A DNA stretch of 64,000 nt, taken from Rodentibacter caecimuris. GTDB taxonomy: Bacteria > Pseudomonadota > Gammaproteobacteria > Enterobacterales > Pasteurellaceae. The DNA lies in contig NZ_BBXJ01000001.1 of the NCBI RefSeq assembly GCF_001019715.1, positions 1,860,001 through 1,924,000 on the forward strand, read 5' to 3'. The position numbers and the translations under genes were made by a program. The notes below the pieces were generated by a model, which ran no database searches, had not been told where the DNA came from, and saw only the letters and a program-made list of their open reading frames with translations. Position 1 is the first letter of the stretch; every line of letters starts with the position of its first letter. Positions 1 to 8,590 of this stretch are shown piece by piece.

Positions 1-836
1 TTGGCACATAAACGCATAGAGGCCAACATATCCAAGCCCTCAATGTACCCTTTAACGTGATGTTTCGGCCCATTTAGAATCATCCAACCTTGGCGGAAAC
101 CGGCGACACGGTAAGATTTTGATAATCCGTTAAAAGTTACCGTTAATAAATCGGGGGCTAATGCCGCAATATGATGGTGAACCGCATCATCATATAAAAT
201 TTTATCGTAAATTTCATCAGCAAAAATAATCAGATTGTTTTGACGCGCTATCTCCACGATTTCTTCCAACAATGCTTTGCTATATACTGCACCCGTTGGA
301 TTATTCGGGTTGATAATCACGATAGCTTTTGTTTTAGCATTCACTTTTGCCTTAATATCATCGATAGCAGGAAACCAACCGGCGTCTTCGTCACACAAAT
401 AATGCACAGCTTTACCGCCGGAAAGCGTCACCGCCGCCGTCCATAACGGATAATCCGGCATAGGTACCAATACTTCATCACCATCATTTAACAATGCCTG
501 CATAGCCATCGTAATCAGTTCGGAAACACCGTTACCAATATACACATCATTCACTGTCGAGCCTTGAATGCCCTTTGATTGATAATATTGCACAATGGCT
601 TTACGGGCGGAATATAGCCCTTTAGAATCACAATAACCTTGTGCAGAAGGCAAATTACGCAAGACATCCACCAAAATCTCATCCGGCGCTTCAAAACCAA
701 ATGGTGCGGGATTACCAATATTTAATTTTAAAATTTTATTGCCTTCCTCTTCTAAACGGAGCGCCTCTTTGTGTACCGGTCCGCGAATATCATAACAAAC
801 CTGTTCCAATTTATCGGATTTGGGGAATAATCGCAT
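1..836 (-). CDS. alaA: Alanine aminotransferase AlaA, 3'-truncated by window edge
   Basis: A pyridoxal-phosphate aminotransferase that interconverts alanine/2-oxoglutarate and pyruvate/glutamate in the cytoplasm. The minus strand is open from an ATG at 836 to the window edge (278 codons), beginning MRLFPKSDKLEQVCYDIRGP. The class I/II fold is clear: a substrate segment with NIGNPAPFGF, the NPNNPTGAVYS loop, FADEIYDKILYD, and the cofactor lysine in NGLSKSYRVAGFRQGWM. The pattern fits the AlaA (YfbQ) branch rather than AspC. It is divergent from menF, with about 145 bases between them holding an uptake signal. The C-terminal third lies outside the window. Confidence 0.9.
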   Translation of the reverse strand, partial: MRLFPKSDKLEQVCYDIRGPVHKEALRLEEEGNKILKLNIGNPAPFGFEAPDEILVDVLRNLPSAQGYCDSKGLYSARKAIVQYYQSKGIQGSTVNDVYIGNGVSELITMAMQALLNDGDEVLVPMPDYPLWTAAVTLSGGKAVHYLCDEDAGWFPAIDDIKAKVNAKTKAIVIINPNNPTGAVYSKALLEEIVEIARQNNLIIFADEIYDKILYDDAVHHHIAALAPDLLTVTFNGLSKSYRVAGFRQGWMILNGPKHHVKGYIEGLDMLASMRLCA

Positions 837-860
837 ACAAATTCCTTTTATTTTTGTGAT

Positions 861-869
861 AAGTGCGGT
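861..869 (+). repeat. Uptake signal sequence (first of 39 seen)
   Basis: AAGTGCGGT is the core of the Haemophilus-type uptake signal recognised during natural transformation. Exact cores on either strand start near 861, 1180, 1398, 4557, 12890, 15378, 15477, 16230, 16800, 17038, 17216, 20867, 31530, 31633, 32822, 33064, 35933, 37919, 37936, 39150, 39502, 40978, 42824, 44182, 44864, 46917, 49747, 50084, 50605, 51173, 51186, 52622, 56819, 57996, 58540, 60934, 60951, 61827 and 63072. Several sit inside coding regions. Counted by eye, so one or two may be missed. Wide gaps occur at 4.6-12.9 kb and 20.9-31.5 kb. Confidence 0.95.
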
Positions 870-980
870 TAATTTACGCTGAATTTTCAATCTTGAAAAG
901 ATTTTGTAAAAAAATTTTTTGTAACAAACAAACTGCGGTAAAATAACCAGCAATTTTTACTATAAATTTAACAATATCTA

Positions 981-2273
981 ATGGATAGTTTAGAGCAAGC
1001 GACAAGCCAATTAAGTCGGCAGATTGAGGATTATTTGCGACAAAAACAAAGTGATATTGTGTGTTTCCAAACGGATATCACCAATGTCAATTTATTGGCG
1101 TGGCTGAAAGCCCAAAGTATTTATCCACAATTTTATTTGCATTTTCGTGACGAAAACAAAAGCCTTGCTGCTGTCGGTCAAGTGCGGTCATTTTCCCAGC
1201 TGAATTTAGCCCAAACATTCATTGAGGAATATAATTTTCCCATTATCGGCGGTTTACAATTTCAGGGAAGCGGGCAATTTATTTTGCCTCAGCTTTTATT
1301 GGAAGAAAATGGGAATGGCACGACAATTAGCTGTTTCGTTGAAGGTAAAACCTCAGCGCAAAACGCATTAACAATATTAAAAACCTTGCCTAAAACGACC
1401 GCACTTTGTGTATTGACAAAACAGCCCCCATTACATACCGAACAACGGGCAAATAAACGAATTTGGTGCGATTGGGTAAACCAAGCCCTGTATGAAATTA
1501 AGCAAGGCGGGCTGATAAAACTGGTGTTAGCCAACGAAACCGTTTTTCATTTAAAACAAGCTATCAACCCCTATGACTTTTTAGCAGAAAGCCAAAATCA
1601 AAATCAAGGTTGTTATCATTTTTTATGGGCGGAAAAACCCTATTCGACATTTGTCGGTTCAACGCCGGAACGTTTATTTGCCCGTGAATACAATCTGTTT
1701 TTAACTGAAGCTCTTGCCGGCACCGCACCGATTACGGCTGATCCAAAAGAAAATCAGCAGCAAGCAGAATGGTTATTAAATGATGAAAAAAATTTGAACG
1801 AAAACTGGCTTGTAGTGCAAGATATTTCACAAAATATTCACCCTATGGTGGAATCTTTTGATATCAGCGAAGTAGAGCTCAAACCTTTGCGCAAAGTCCA
1901 GCATTTACTGCGAAAAATTCGGGCAAATTTGACCGCACATTATCGGGATTCAGTATTACTTCAAGCCATTCATCCTACAGCGGCAGTTTCCGGTTTGCCC
2001 CAACAACAAGCGAAGATGATTTTATCGGAAATTGAAACCTTTGAACGAGGCTGGTATGCCGGCACTTTAGGATTGATGAGTAAAGCATACTCTGAATTTT
2101 GTGTTGCGATCCGATCCGCATTTATTGAAGGTAATCAAATTCGAGTCTTTGCCGGTGCGGGTATTGTTGAAGGCTCCGAACCTTTAACGGAATGGCAAGA
2201 AATTGAACGTAAGGCAGAGGGACTAATTTCCCTTTTTGCAGAAAATAATAATGGAGAGAAAGAATGTCTATAA
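981..2273 (+). CDS. menF: Isochorismate synthase MenF
   Basis: Converts chorismate to isochorismate, the first committed step of menaquinone synthesis. At 430 residues it matches the family length. The N-terminal half is variable. The C-terminal chorismate-binding domain (roughly residues 165-420) shows STPERLFAREYN, LAGTAPITAD, the HPTAAVSGLP motif and a closing IRVFAGAGIVEGSEP. The ATG at 981 is the only reasonable start, although no strong ribosome site precedes it. The 3' end overlaps menD by 10 bases, so the two are probably translationally coupled. Two uptake signals lie inside the gene (1180 and 1398). Confidence 0.95.
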   Translation: MDSLEQATSQLSRQIEDYLRQKQSDIVCFQTDITNVNLLAWLKAQSIYPQFYLHFRDENKSLAAVGQVRSFSQLNLAQTFIEEYNFPIIGGLQFQGSGQFILPQLLLEENGNGTTISCFVEGKTSAQNALTILKTLPKTTALCVLTKQPPLHTEQRANKRIWCDWVNQALYEIKQGGLIKLVLANETVFHLKQAINPYDFLAESQNQNQGCYHFLWAEKPYSTFVGSTPERLFAREYNLFLTEALAGTAPITADPKENQQQAEWLLNDEKNLNENWLVVQDISQNIHPMVESFDISEVELKPLRKVQHLLRKIRANLTAHYRDSVLLQAIHPTAAVSGLPQQQAKMILSEIETFERGWYAGTLGLMSKAYSEFCVAIRSAFIEGNQIRVFAGAGIVEGSEPLTEWQEIERKAEGLISLFAENNNGEKECL

Positions 2274-3970
2274 GCGTGTTTAATCGTTGTTGGTCAAAAG
2301 TGATTTTAGAAACCTTGGTGCGCCAAGGCGTTTCTCATTTCTGTATTGCGCCCGGCTCACGCTCGACTCCTTTAACCCTTGAAGCCGTACGATTACAAAA
2401 TAACGGTCGTGCGACTTGTTATAGCCATTTTGATGAGCGTGGTTTAGGCTTTTTTGCGCTTGGTATTGCCAAATCCACCCAAGCTCCTGTAGCAATTATT
2501 GTCACTTCCGGTACGGCTACGGCAAATCTTTATCCGGCAATTATTGAAGCGCGTCAAAGCGGAGTGGATCTCGTTGTATTAACGGCAGACCGTCCCCCTG
2601 AACTATGGGAATGCGGAGCAAATCAAGCCATCTTGCAACAAAATATGTTTGCTGACTACCCTGTTGCCAATGTGAATTTACCTAAACCGAATACTGACTA
2701 TTCCGCAAACTGGTTAATCTCCCTGCTTGAGCAAGCGGTATTTCAGCAAACACAACAAGGCGGTGTTGTACATATTAACGTGCCTTTCGCCGAACCGCTT
2801 TACGAAGCAACCGAAGAAGCGATAGACAGCCATCCTTGGTTACAATCATTACGGCATTGGTTAGCACAAAGTAAGCCATGGATAACCCATGAAGCCCAAC
2901 AACAAGAAGTGCTTATGCATGAAAATTGGGATCATTGGCGTACCAAACGTGGTGTCATTGTCGTAGGGCAACTACCGGCGGAACAAGCTATGGGCATTAA
3001 TGCTTGGGCAACCACAATGGGTTGGATTTTATTGACGGACATTCAATCCGGGGTCGAGCCCACCAGCCCTTATGCCGATATTTGGCTTGCTAATCAAACC
3101 GTTCGTGAAAAATTGTTACAAGCGGATATTGTTATTCAGTTTGGCTCTCGTTTTATCAGCAAACGGATTAATCAATTTTTACAAGCTTTTAAAGGCGAAT
3201 TCTGGATTGTAGAACAAAGCTCAAAGGCGGTTGATCCTTATCATCACACACATACTCGTTTTAATGCGAAGGTACATCATTGGCTACGAGCCCATCCGCC
3301 GCTTCGTCAAAAACCTTGGCTATTAGAACCTCTCGCCTTGTCAAAATTCTGTGCCGGTTTTATTGAACAGCAGGTGGGAGGCAACTTAAACGAGGCCTCT
3401 CTTGCCCATCATATTGAACGGGTATTACCTTACAATGGGATTTTATTCCTTGGCAATAGCTTATTTGTGCGCCTTGCGGATGCCCTCACCAAACTCCCTG
3501 AAGGCTATCCAATTTATACAAATCGTGGCGCAAGCGGAATTGACGGTTTACTGGCAACGGCTGCCGGTATTGGCGTAGGAACAAATCAACCCGTTGTAGC
3601 AATGATTGGCGATACCTCGACACTCTACGATCTTAATTCTCTTGCACTTTTCAAAAACGTTACGCAACCAACCATTATTTTTGTGATTAACAATAACGGC
3701 GGCGCCATTTTTGATATGTTACCGGTAGATGAAGCAGTCAAAGATCGTTTTTATCGCTTACCGCATAACGGCGATTTCTCACAAATTGCAGCGATGTTTG
3801 ATATTAAATACGCCCATCCTTACACTTGGGCGGATTTAAGCAGCATATTAAAACAAGCCTACACCCGTCGTAAAACGACGCTTATTGAAATTAAAACGAA
3901 CCCGAATGATGGTAGCAACATCTACAAACGTTTAATTGAACAAATCAGTTATGCCGTGATTGGCGAATAA
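2264..3970 (+). CDS. menD: SEPHCHC synthase MenD
   Basis: A thiamine-diphosphate enzyme that joins isochorismate and 2-oxoglutarate to give SEPHCHC in menaquinone synthesis. It has 568 residues, near the usual size. The cofactor-activating glutamate lies in FDERGLGFFALG (E58). The diphosphate/Mg motif runs from GDTSTLYDLNSLALF to the NNNGG box (about residues 447-486). The N-terminal IAPGSRSTPLTL motif is typical of MenD. The start overlaps the end of menF and follows GGAGAG. A GC-rich hairpin with a T-rich tail separates it from menH. Confidence 0.97.
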   Translation: MSISVFNRCWSKVILETLVRQGVSHFCIAPGSRSTPLTLEAVRLQNNGRATCYSHFDERGLGFFALGIAKSTQAPVAIIVTSGTATANLYPAIIEARQSGVDLVVLTADRPPELWECGANQAILQQNMFADYPVANVNLPKPNTDYSANWLISLLEQAVFQQTQQGGVVHINVPFAEPLYEATEEAIDSHPWLQSLRHWLAQSKPWITHEAQQQEVLMHENWDHWRTKRGVIVVGQLPAEQAMGINAWATTMGWILLTDIQSGVEPTSPYADIWLANQTVREKLLQADIVIQFGSRFISKRINQFLQAFKGEFWIVEQSSKAVDPYHHTHTRFNAKVHHWLRAHPPLRQKPWLLEPLALSKFCAGFIEQQVGGNLNEASLAHHIERVLPYNGILFLGNSLFVRLADALTKLPEGYPIYTNRGASGIDGLLATAAGIGVGTNQPVVAMIGDTSTLYDLNSLALFKNVTQPTIIFVINNNGGAIFDMLPVDEAVKDRFYRLPHNGDFSQIAAMFDIKYAHPYTWADLSSILKQAYTRRKTTLIEIKTNPNDGSNIYKRLIEQISYAVIGE

Positions 3971-3975
3971 AGGCT

Positions 3976-4003
3976 AGGGCGTGTCGCAACGCCCTTTAAT
4001 TTT
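3976..4003 (+). terminator. Hairpin with T-rich tail between menD and menH
   Basis: AGGGCGT (3976-3982) pairs with ACGCCCT (3989-3995) around loop GTCGCA, followed by TTAATTTT. The menH ATG starts at the end of this tail. It could be an attenuator or partial terminator, or simply shape the menH leader. The T-run is interrupted, so strength is uncertain. Confidence 0.5.
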
Positions 4004-4747
4004 ATGACGAATATTATTTTTCTCCACGGATTGCTCGGTACTTCATCGGATTGGCAAAAAGTCATCGAAAATCTACCGCACTTTCACTGCGTTTCCCTTA
4101 ATTTGCCTTTTCATGGAAAAGCAAAAAAGATTGAAGTCACGGACTTTGAAGATACTGCCCAATATGTGGCGAAACAGATCCGTTTAGCGATTCCGAATGA
4201 GCCTTATTTCCTCGTGGGTTATTCCCTCGGAGGACGCATAGCCTTACATTATGCATTACAAGCTAAAATCGAAAAAAATCATTTACAAGGCGTGATTTTA
4301 GAAGGCGCCAATTTAGGCTTAAAAACGGAAGAAGAAAAACAGGCACGTTGGCAAAATGATACACAGTGGGCGATGCGCTTTACTGCCGAATCCCCTGAAA
4401 ATGTGTTAGAAGATTGGTATAAACAGCCTGTATTTTCCCATTTAACCGATCACGAACGGGCAATACTCATTGAAAAACGAAAAGCAAATTGTGGTGCTAA
4501 CATTGGAAAGATGTTACTTGCCACCAGTCTCGCCAAACAACCTGATTTTCGTGAAAAAGTGCGGTCAAGTTCGTTACCTTTTTTTTACTTTTGTGGTGAA
4601 CGGGATGTCAAATTTCAAACCCTTGCACATTCTGAACAACTCAATTTAACCACAATTCCCAATGCGGGCCACAATGCCCATTCAGAAAACCCTCTCCTAT
4701 TTGCTAAAAAACTTGAGAATCTTATTTTAGAAATTGCTCAATGTTAA
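4004..4747 (+). CDS. menH: SHCHC synthase MenH (alpha/beta hydrolase)
   Basis: Eliminates pyruvate from SEPHCHC to give SHCHC, the step after MenD. The alpha/beta-hydrolase fold of 247 residues opens with the oxyanion loop IIFLHGLLGTSSDW, carries the nucleophile in VGYSLGGRIAL (S74) and ends with the catalytic histidine in NAGHNAHSENP (about H223). It follows menD on the same strand, which supports MenH rather than a generic hydrolase. No obvious ribosome site lies just upstream; the space is taken by a hairpin. An uptake signal is embedded at 4557. Confidence 0.93.
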   Translation: MTNIIFLHGLLGTSSDWQKVIENLPHFHCVSLNLPFHGKAKKIEVTDFEDTAQYVAKQIRLAIPNEPYFLVGYSLGGRIALHYALQAKIEKNHLQGVILEGANLGLKTEEEKQARWQNDTQWAMRFTAESPENVLEDWYKQPVFSHLTDHERAILIEKRKANCGANIGKMLLATSLAKQPDFREKVRSSSLPFFYFCGERDVKFQTLAHSEQLNLTTIPNAGHNAHSENPLLFAKKLENLILEIAQC

Positions 4748-4815
4748 AGGAAATGCTAGGATTTAAGCCTTTGTATTTATAGAGTTTTTCTCTTACATTT
4801 TTTAAGGAAAGCAAT

Positions 4816-6132
4816 ATGACGGCACAACTTCGCAATAATCCGATGAAAGTGGCGCTTGCCTCGATGGTCGGTACGGCAATTGAATTTTTTGATTATTATA
4901 TCTATGCGGCAGCTGCCGTACTCGTGTTCAATACCCAGTTTTTCCATAGCGATGATCCCCTTTCAAATGATCTTCTTTCCCTTTCCACTTTAGCCTTGGC
5001 ATTTTTTGCCCGCCCTATCGGCTCGGCATTGTTTGGACACTTTGGAGATAAAATCGGGCGTAAAAAAACCCTTGTCGCCTCCCTCTTGCTCATGGGCGGA
5101 TCCACCGTGCTTATCGGTTTATTACCCAGCTATTCCCAAATCGGTATTTGGGCACCGATCTTGCTTTGTATTTGTCGCGTAGGACAGGGTATCGGTCTTG
5201 GTGGAGAATGGGGTGGCGCGGCTTTAGTTGCAACAGAAAATGCTCCGGAAGGCAAACGTGCATGGTACGGTACGTTTCCACAATTAGGCGCACCTATTGG
5301 TTTATTTGTTGCCAATGGAACCTTCTTCTTAGTGAGCTATTTTTGGGGACAAGAAGCGCTCGTTGAATGGGCTTGGCGAATTCCCTTTATCTCTTCCGTA
5401 TTATTGGTATTTGTTGGCTTATACGTCCGTTTAACCTTACACGAAAGCCATGTTTTCATTGAGGCGGAACAAAAAGGCAAAAAATTAAATGCGCCGGTGA
5501 GTGTCGTATTTACCAAACACTTAAAACCTATGGTAATTGGCACATTCATTATGGTGGCAACCTATTCCCTTTTCTACATTATGACCGCCTTTGCGCAGGC
5601 GTATTCACGTACCGCACCGAATCTTTCCGAAGCCGGTCATCCTATCGGATTAGGCATTCCGGCAAATACGTTTACAGGTTTATTATTAATCAGCGCCATT
5701 GTTTTCGGTATTTTTATCAGTATTTCCGGTATCTATGCAGATAAAATCGGGCGTCGTAAATGGTTGATTTGGGTGACTATTGCCATTGGCGTACTCGGGT
5801 TATCTATGCCGCTATTCTTACAAAACGGTACGCCAACCAGCGTATTCGCCTTCCTTATCATTGGTATGGCAATTATGGGAATGACTTTTGGACCAATGGC
5901 GGCACTGTTGCCTGAATTATTTCCAACCGAAGTGCGCTATTCCGGCGCCTCTCTTGCTTATAACTTAGCCTCTATTATCGGCGCAACGGTTGCGGCAATG
6001 ATTTCATTAAAAATCAATGCATTATTTGGTGTTATGGGCGTAGGCATTTATTTAGCAATTAACGCATTAATGACATTGTTGGCATTGTTTGCCTCAAAAG
6101 AAACAAAAAACATCGATTTAACCCAGATCTAA
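4816..6132 (+). CDS. MFS transporter, metabolite:H+ symporter (MHS) family
   Basis: A 438-residue inner-membrane protein with about 12 hydrophobic segments. The first helix has TAIEFFDYYIYAAAAVLVF, typical of the MHS group (ProP, ShiA, KgtP and YhjE relatives). The loop 2-3 signature GHFGDKIGRKKTL and the second-half DKIGRRKWL copy are both present, as is GLGGEWGGAALVATENAP in helix 4-5. The closest known type by eye is YhjE/ShiA-like; the substrate cannot be read from sequence. The ATG follows AAGGAAAG. It stands alone between menH and a terminator. Confidence 0.85.
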   Translation: MTAQLRNNPMKVALASMVGTAIEFFDYYIYAAAAVLVFNTQFFHSDDPLSNDLLSLSTLALAFFARPIGSALFGHFGDKIGRKKTLVASLLLMGGSTVLIGLLPSYSQIGIWAPILLCICRVGQGIGLGGEWGGAALVATENAPEGKRAWYGTFPQLGAPIGLFVANGTFFLVSYFWGQEALVEWAWRIPFISSVLLVFVGLYVRLTLHESHVFIEAEQKGKKLNAPVSVVFTKHLKPMVIGTFIMVATYSLFYIMTAFAQAYSRTAPNLSEAGHPIGLGIPANTFTGLLLISAIVFGIFISISGIYADKIGRRKWLIWVTIAIGVLGLSMPLFLQNGTPTSVFAFLIIGMAIMGMTFGPMAALLPELFPTEVRYSGASLAYNLASIIGATVAAMISLKINALFGVMGVGIYLAINALMTLLALFASKETKNIDLTQI

Positions 6133-6148
6133 TATCTTATAAACAAAC

Positions 6149-6180
6149 ATGCCAAGGTTCTTACCTCGGCATTTTGTTTT
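6149..6180 (+). terminator. Rho-independent terminator after the MHS transporter
   Basis: ATGCCAAGG (6149-6157) pairs with CCTCGGCAT (6164-6172) with one mismatch, around loop TTCTTA, followed by TTTGTTTT. It lies 16 bases beyond the transporter stop codon. Confidence 0.8.
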
Positions 6181-6210
6181 AGAAAACGTCATTTAAAATG
6201 ACCGCTCTTT

Positions 6211-6531
6211 CTAATCAAAAGAATCTTTTAAACGTTCATCCGCTCGGCGGGATTCCCCTTTATGCTGCAATTTATTTAGCTGACGTTCCAATTTTTCCTC
6301 CACTTCATTAATTGCTTTGTACATATCATCAGCTGTCGCAGTAGCAATTAAATTGCCAAGCGGTGTTCCAATGGAGGCTTCGACTGAAAAACCATTCGGT
6401 ACTTTATTCAACACAAAATGGGGATTGATTAATTGTGTATGCCATTTTTCCAATTTTGCTAAACGGTTTTCCACATGTTCACGAATGGCAGGAGTGATTT
6501 CCATTTGTTTGCTGGTGATATTTAATGTCAT
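6211..6531 (-). CDS. raiA: Ribosome-associated translation inhibitor RaiA
   Basis: A 106-residue cold-shock/stationary-phase ribosome factor of the HPF/RaiA (YfiA) family, which binds the 30S decoding site and blocks initiation. The family beta-alpha-beta-beta-beta-alpha pattern is visible: [20 protein letters not shown], then [20 protein letters not shown], then [20 protein letters not shown]. The short length rules out a long-form HPF; the acidic/basic tail points to RaiA. It is convergent with the MHS transporter. The upstream region carries a promoter and a CRP-like palindrome. Confidence 0.9.
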   Translation of the reverse strand: MTLNITSKQMEITPAIREHVENRLAKLEKWHTQLINPHFVLNKVPNGFSVEASIGTPLGNLIATATADDMYKAINEVEEKLERQLNKLQHKGESRRADERLKDSFD

Positions 6532-6586
6532 AACATTTACCTCTTTGCATTGTTAAGAACCTTTCGGTTCGGTTTGATTTAATATC

Positions 6587-6615
6587 AAAATAGCCCTCTC
6601 AACGGGCTTTTTCAA
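6587..6615 (-). promoter_or_regulatory. Predicted sigma70 promoter of raiA
   Basis: Read on the minus strand: -35 TTGAAA (6615-6610), a 17-base spacer, and -10 TATTTT (6592-6587). The start point would fall near 6580, about 50 bases before the raiA ATG. The spacer contains a short GC-rich inverted repeat (6592-6608). Confidence 0.45.
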
Positions 6616-6649
6616 GTCATTTCTGCCTGCAAGAAATAAGAATATTAAA

Positions 6650-6671
6650 AAATATGATCTAGATCTCATTT
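6650..6671. promoter_or_regulatory. CRP-like palindrome upstream of raiA
   Basis: A 22-base near-palindrome, AAATATGATCT followed by AGATCTCATTT. It resembles the CRP site TGTGA-N6-TCACA with one change in each half-site (TATGA and TCTCA). Its centre (6660.5) lies about 80 bases upstream of the predicted raiA start point. It could also act on the divergent regulator. Confidence 0.45.
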
Positions 6672-6969
6672 GCCAATATTACTGGTTTTCTTTTCATAAA
6701 AAATTGTTACCATGAAAGGCTAAAAGGGAAAACGATCACAAAGCGTCTTTATTTATTATGATTGTCTTGTTAGGTTAAAATTGTTCGACATATATCTTCA
6801 AGCTTGGAGATTTTCTTTTATTTTTACTTTTATCGGAATAATTGATTAAACCTATTGCAGGATAACATTAAGTTTGGAACTAGCTTTGATGAGCGATAGC
6901 CAAAACTAGAAAAAATAAGAATGTGTTTAAACCAAAAATCCGGTATGACAATACGAACAAGGAAAAATC

Positions 6970-7668
6970 ATGGCCAAAACTCAACGGCTACTCAGTTTAC
7001 TGCAACTACTTAGCAATTATCGTTATCCGGTTAAAGCTGAGATATTAGCGGAAAGGCTTAATGTTAGCATACGTACAATTTATAGAGATATTGATATGCT
7101 ATGTTGCCAAGGGGCGATGATTGAAGGAGCGAGAGGGATAGGTTATCAGTTAAGAAAAGAGTTCTCCCTCCCCATAAGTTTATTATCAAAAGAAGAAGTT
7201 GAAGCATTAATTCTAGGAATTCGCTGGGTAACTAAGCACACTGACACTTCTTTATCGAATTCAGCCCTATCCGCACTAATGAAAATCTCATCAATGATCC
7301 CCTCGCAACAAAAAAATGATTTACATAACACACCGTTGTGGGTTATTAGCCAAAAGAAAATCCCACAACAAAATCAATTTTTAATGACTATTCGAAAAGC
7401 AATACGCTTAGAAACGCAAATATTAGTACATTACCAAAATAAACATAATATCTTTTCCGAAAGAATTATTTCACCTATTGCAGTTGGATTTTTTGATCAG
7501 AATGTTGTTATTGCGGCTTGGTGTGAATTAAAACAAGATTTTCGTCATTTTCGCTTAGATAGAATCTTACAGATGTCATTACTAGAAAAAAACTATCCTC
7601 AAAGCCATGCCAGCCTACTGTCTAACTGGAGACGGCACGAAGGAATAGTGCCGGAAAAACACTACTGA
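6970..7668 (+). CDS. YafY-type HTH/WYL transcriptional regulator
   Basis: A 232-residue regulator. The N-terminus is a DeoR-like winged helix (HTH_11): QRLLSLLQLLSNYRYPVKA, with recognition helix LNVSIRTIYRDIDML, then GARGIGYQLRKEF. The C-terminal part (about residues 140-210) is a WYL-type ligand-sensing domain with RIISPIAVGFFDQNVVIAAW and FRHFRLDRIL. It stands about 100 bases upstream of a glutathione transferase gene on the same strand, so it may control that gene. The effector is unknown. Start chosen at ATG 6970 after ACAAGGAAAAATC. Confidence 0.85.
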   Translation: MAKTQRLLSLLQLLSNYRYPVKAEILAERLNVSIRTIYRDIDMLCCQGAMIEGARGIGYQLRKEFSLPISLLSKEEVEALILGIRWVTKHTDTSLSNSALSALMKISSMIPSQQKNDLHNTPLWVISQKKIPQQNQFLMTIRKAIRLETQILVHYQNKHNIFSERIISPIAVGFFDQNVVIAAWCELKQDFRHFRLDRILQMSLLEKNYPQSHASLLSNWRRHEGIVPEKHY

Positions 7669-7771
7669 CAGTATATGACACAAAATGTATTTACCCTGTC
7701 TTCATCAAATCTCAAATGCTTTTTTGATTTGTATTTAAACCTATGTAATACAACCTTCAACGCTAGGAGTC

Positions 7772-8392
7772 ATGATGAAAAATTTAACTTTCTATACTAA
7801 TCCACTTTCTAGAGGACGTGTTGTCCGCTGGGCACTAGAAGAGTGTGGGGCTAATTATGAAACTGTTTTATTGGATTTTTCGACAATTAAAAATCCAAGC
7901 TATCTGGCAGTTAATCCTATGGGGAAAATTCCGTCATTAAAACATGGCGATACGGTTATCACTGAAGCCGCAGCAATTTGTATGTATTTAGCAGATATAT
8001 TTCCGGAAAAATCGCTCTCGCCATCAATAAACTCTATCTATCGCGGAGAATACTATCGTTGGTTATTTTTTACCGCCGCTACATTTGAAGCTGCGGTTAT
8101 GGAAAAATACACACAGGTGAGCTTAAAAGATGAATATAGAAAAGCCCTCGGATATGGGGATTTAGATACGGTGCTAAATACCCTAAGAAATCATCTGTCA
8201 GATAGAAAATATATTTGTGCAGAACAGTTTAGTATTGCGGATATTGTACTAACAAAATTGCTGGAACATGGCATTTATCGTGCAAAAGTAATTGAACCGG
8301 AGCCTGTTTTTCAGCATTATCTTGATACCATGCAACAACGTCCTGCGTATCAAAAAGCGAAGTATCTGGATGATCTCTTAGTCGAAAATTAA
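7772..8392 (+). CDS. Glutathione S-transferase family protein
   Basis: A 206-residue cytosolic glutathione transferase. The thioredoxin-like N-domain runs LTFYTNPLSRGRVVRWALEE, then VNPMGKIPSLKHGDTVITEAAAICMYLAD. That includes the NPMGKIP cis-proline loop and the EAAAI glutathione-binding pair. The helical C-domain ends QRPAYQKAKYLDD. The likely active-site residue is S12 or S16 near the N-terminus. An ATG-ATG pair follows AGGAGTC; the start at 7775 is equally possible. It lies downstream of the YafY-like regulator, which may control it. Substrate unknown. Confidence 0.85.
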   Translation: MMKNLTFYTNPLSRGRVVRWALEECGANYETVLLDFSTIKNPSYLAVNPMGKIPSLKHGDTVITEAAAICMYLADIFPEKSLSPSINSIYRGEYYRWLFFTAATFEAAVMEKYTQVSLKDEYRKALGYGDLDTVLNTLRNHLSDRKYICAEQFSIADIVLTKLLEHGIYRAKVIEPEPVFQHYLDTMQQRPAYQKAKYLDDLLVEN

Positions 8393-8393
8393 A

Positions 8394-8590
8394 GGGCTAT
8401 AGCAGACAACTAGATCAAACATTCCTTAATCAATTGCTTTAAAATGAAAATTTGAGATTTTATTTTACTATTATTAAAACGCCATTCGCATTCCTTTAAA
8501 TACCATTCAAAATGGGCTTTAGAGATACCGTTAAATTTACGCAAATGGCGTTTTGCTTGATTCTAAAAATGCTCAATGCCAGTATAGAAA
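8394..8590 (-). mobile_element. 3' remnant of an IS1595-family (IS1016-like) transposase
   Basis: The minus strand from 8589 to 8410 encodes FYTGIEHF, an amber codon, then NQAKRHLRKFNGISKAHF and KECEWRFNNS, ending at a stop near 8410. This is the recognisable C-terminus of IS1016/ISXO2-type transposases, where a tryptophan normally follows the first phenylalanine (TGG changed to TAG). The first three quarters of the gene and the left end are gone. GGGCTATAGCAGACAACT (8394-8411) may be the surviving terminal repeat. The remnant starts directly at the stop codon of the symporter gene. Family assignment is from memory of the protein pattern. Confidence 0.75.

Larger units (their letters stand above)
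6532..6969. other. Gene-free interval between raiA and the YafY-like regulator
   Basis: About 440 AT-rich bases with no convincing coding region on either strand. The raiA side holds a leader hairpin (GAACC-TTTC-GGTTC, about 6556-6569), a promoter and a CRP-like palindrome. The right half probably contains the rightward promoter for the regulator, but no clear pair of boxes stands out. Confidence 0.6.

Noticed and set aside
6592-6612. AGCCC...GGGCT hairpin followed by T residues, as a terminator
   Set aside because: The stem is only five pairs and no gene ends upstream of it on the plus strand. It falls in the spacer of the predicted raiA promoter on the other strand.
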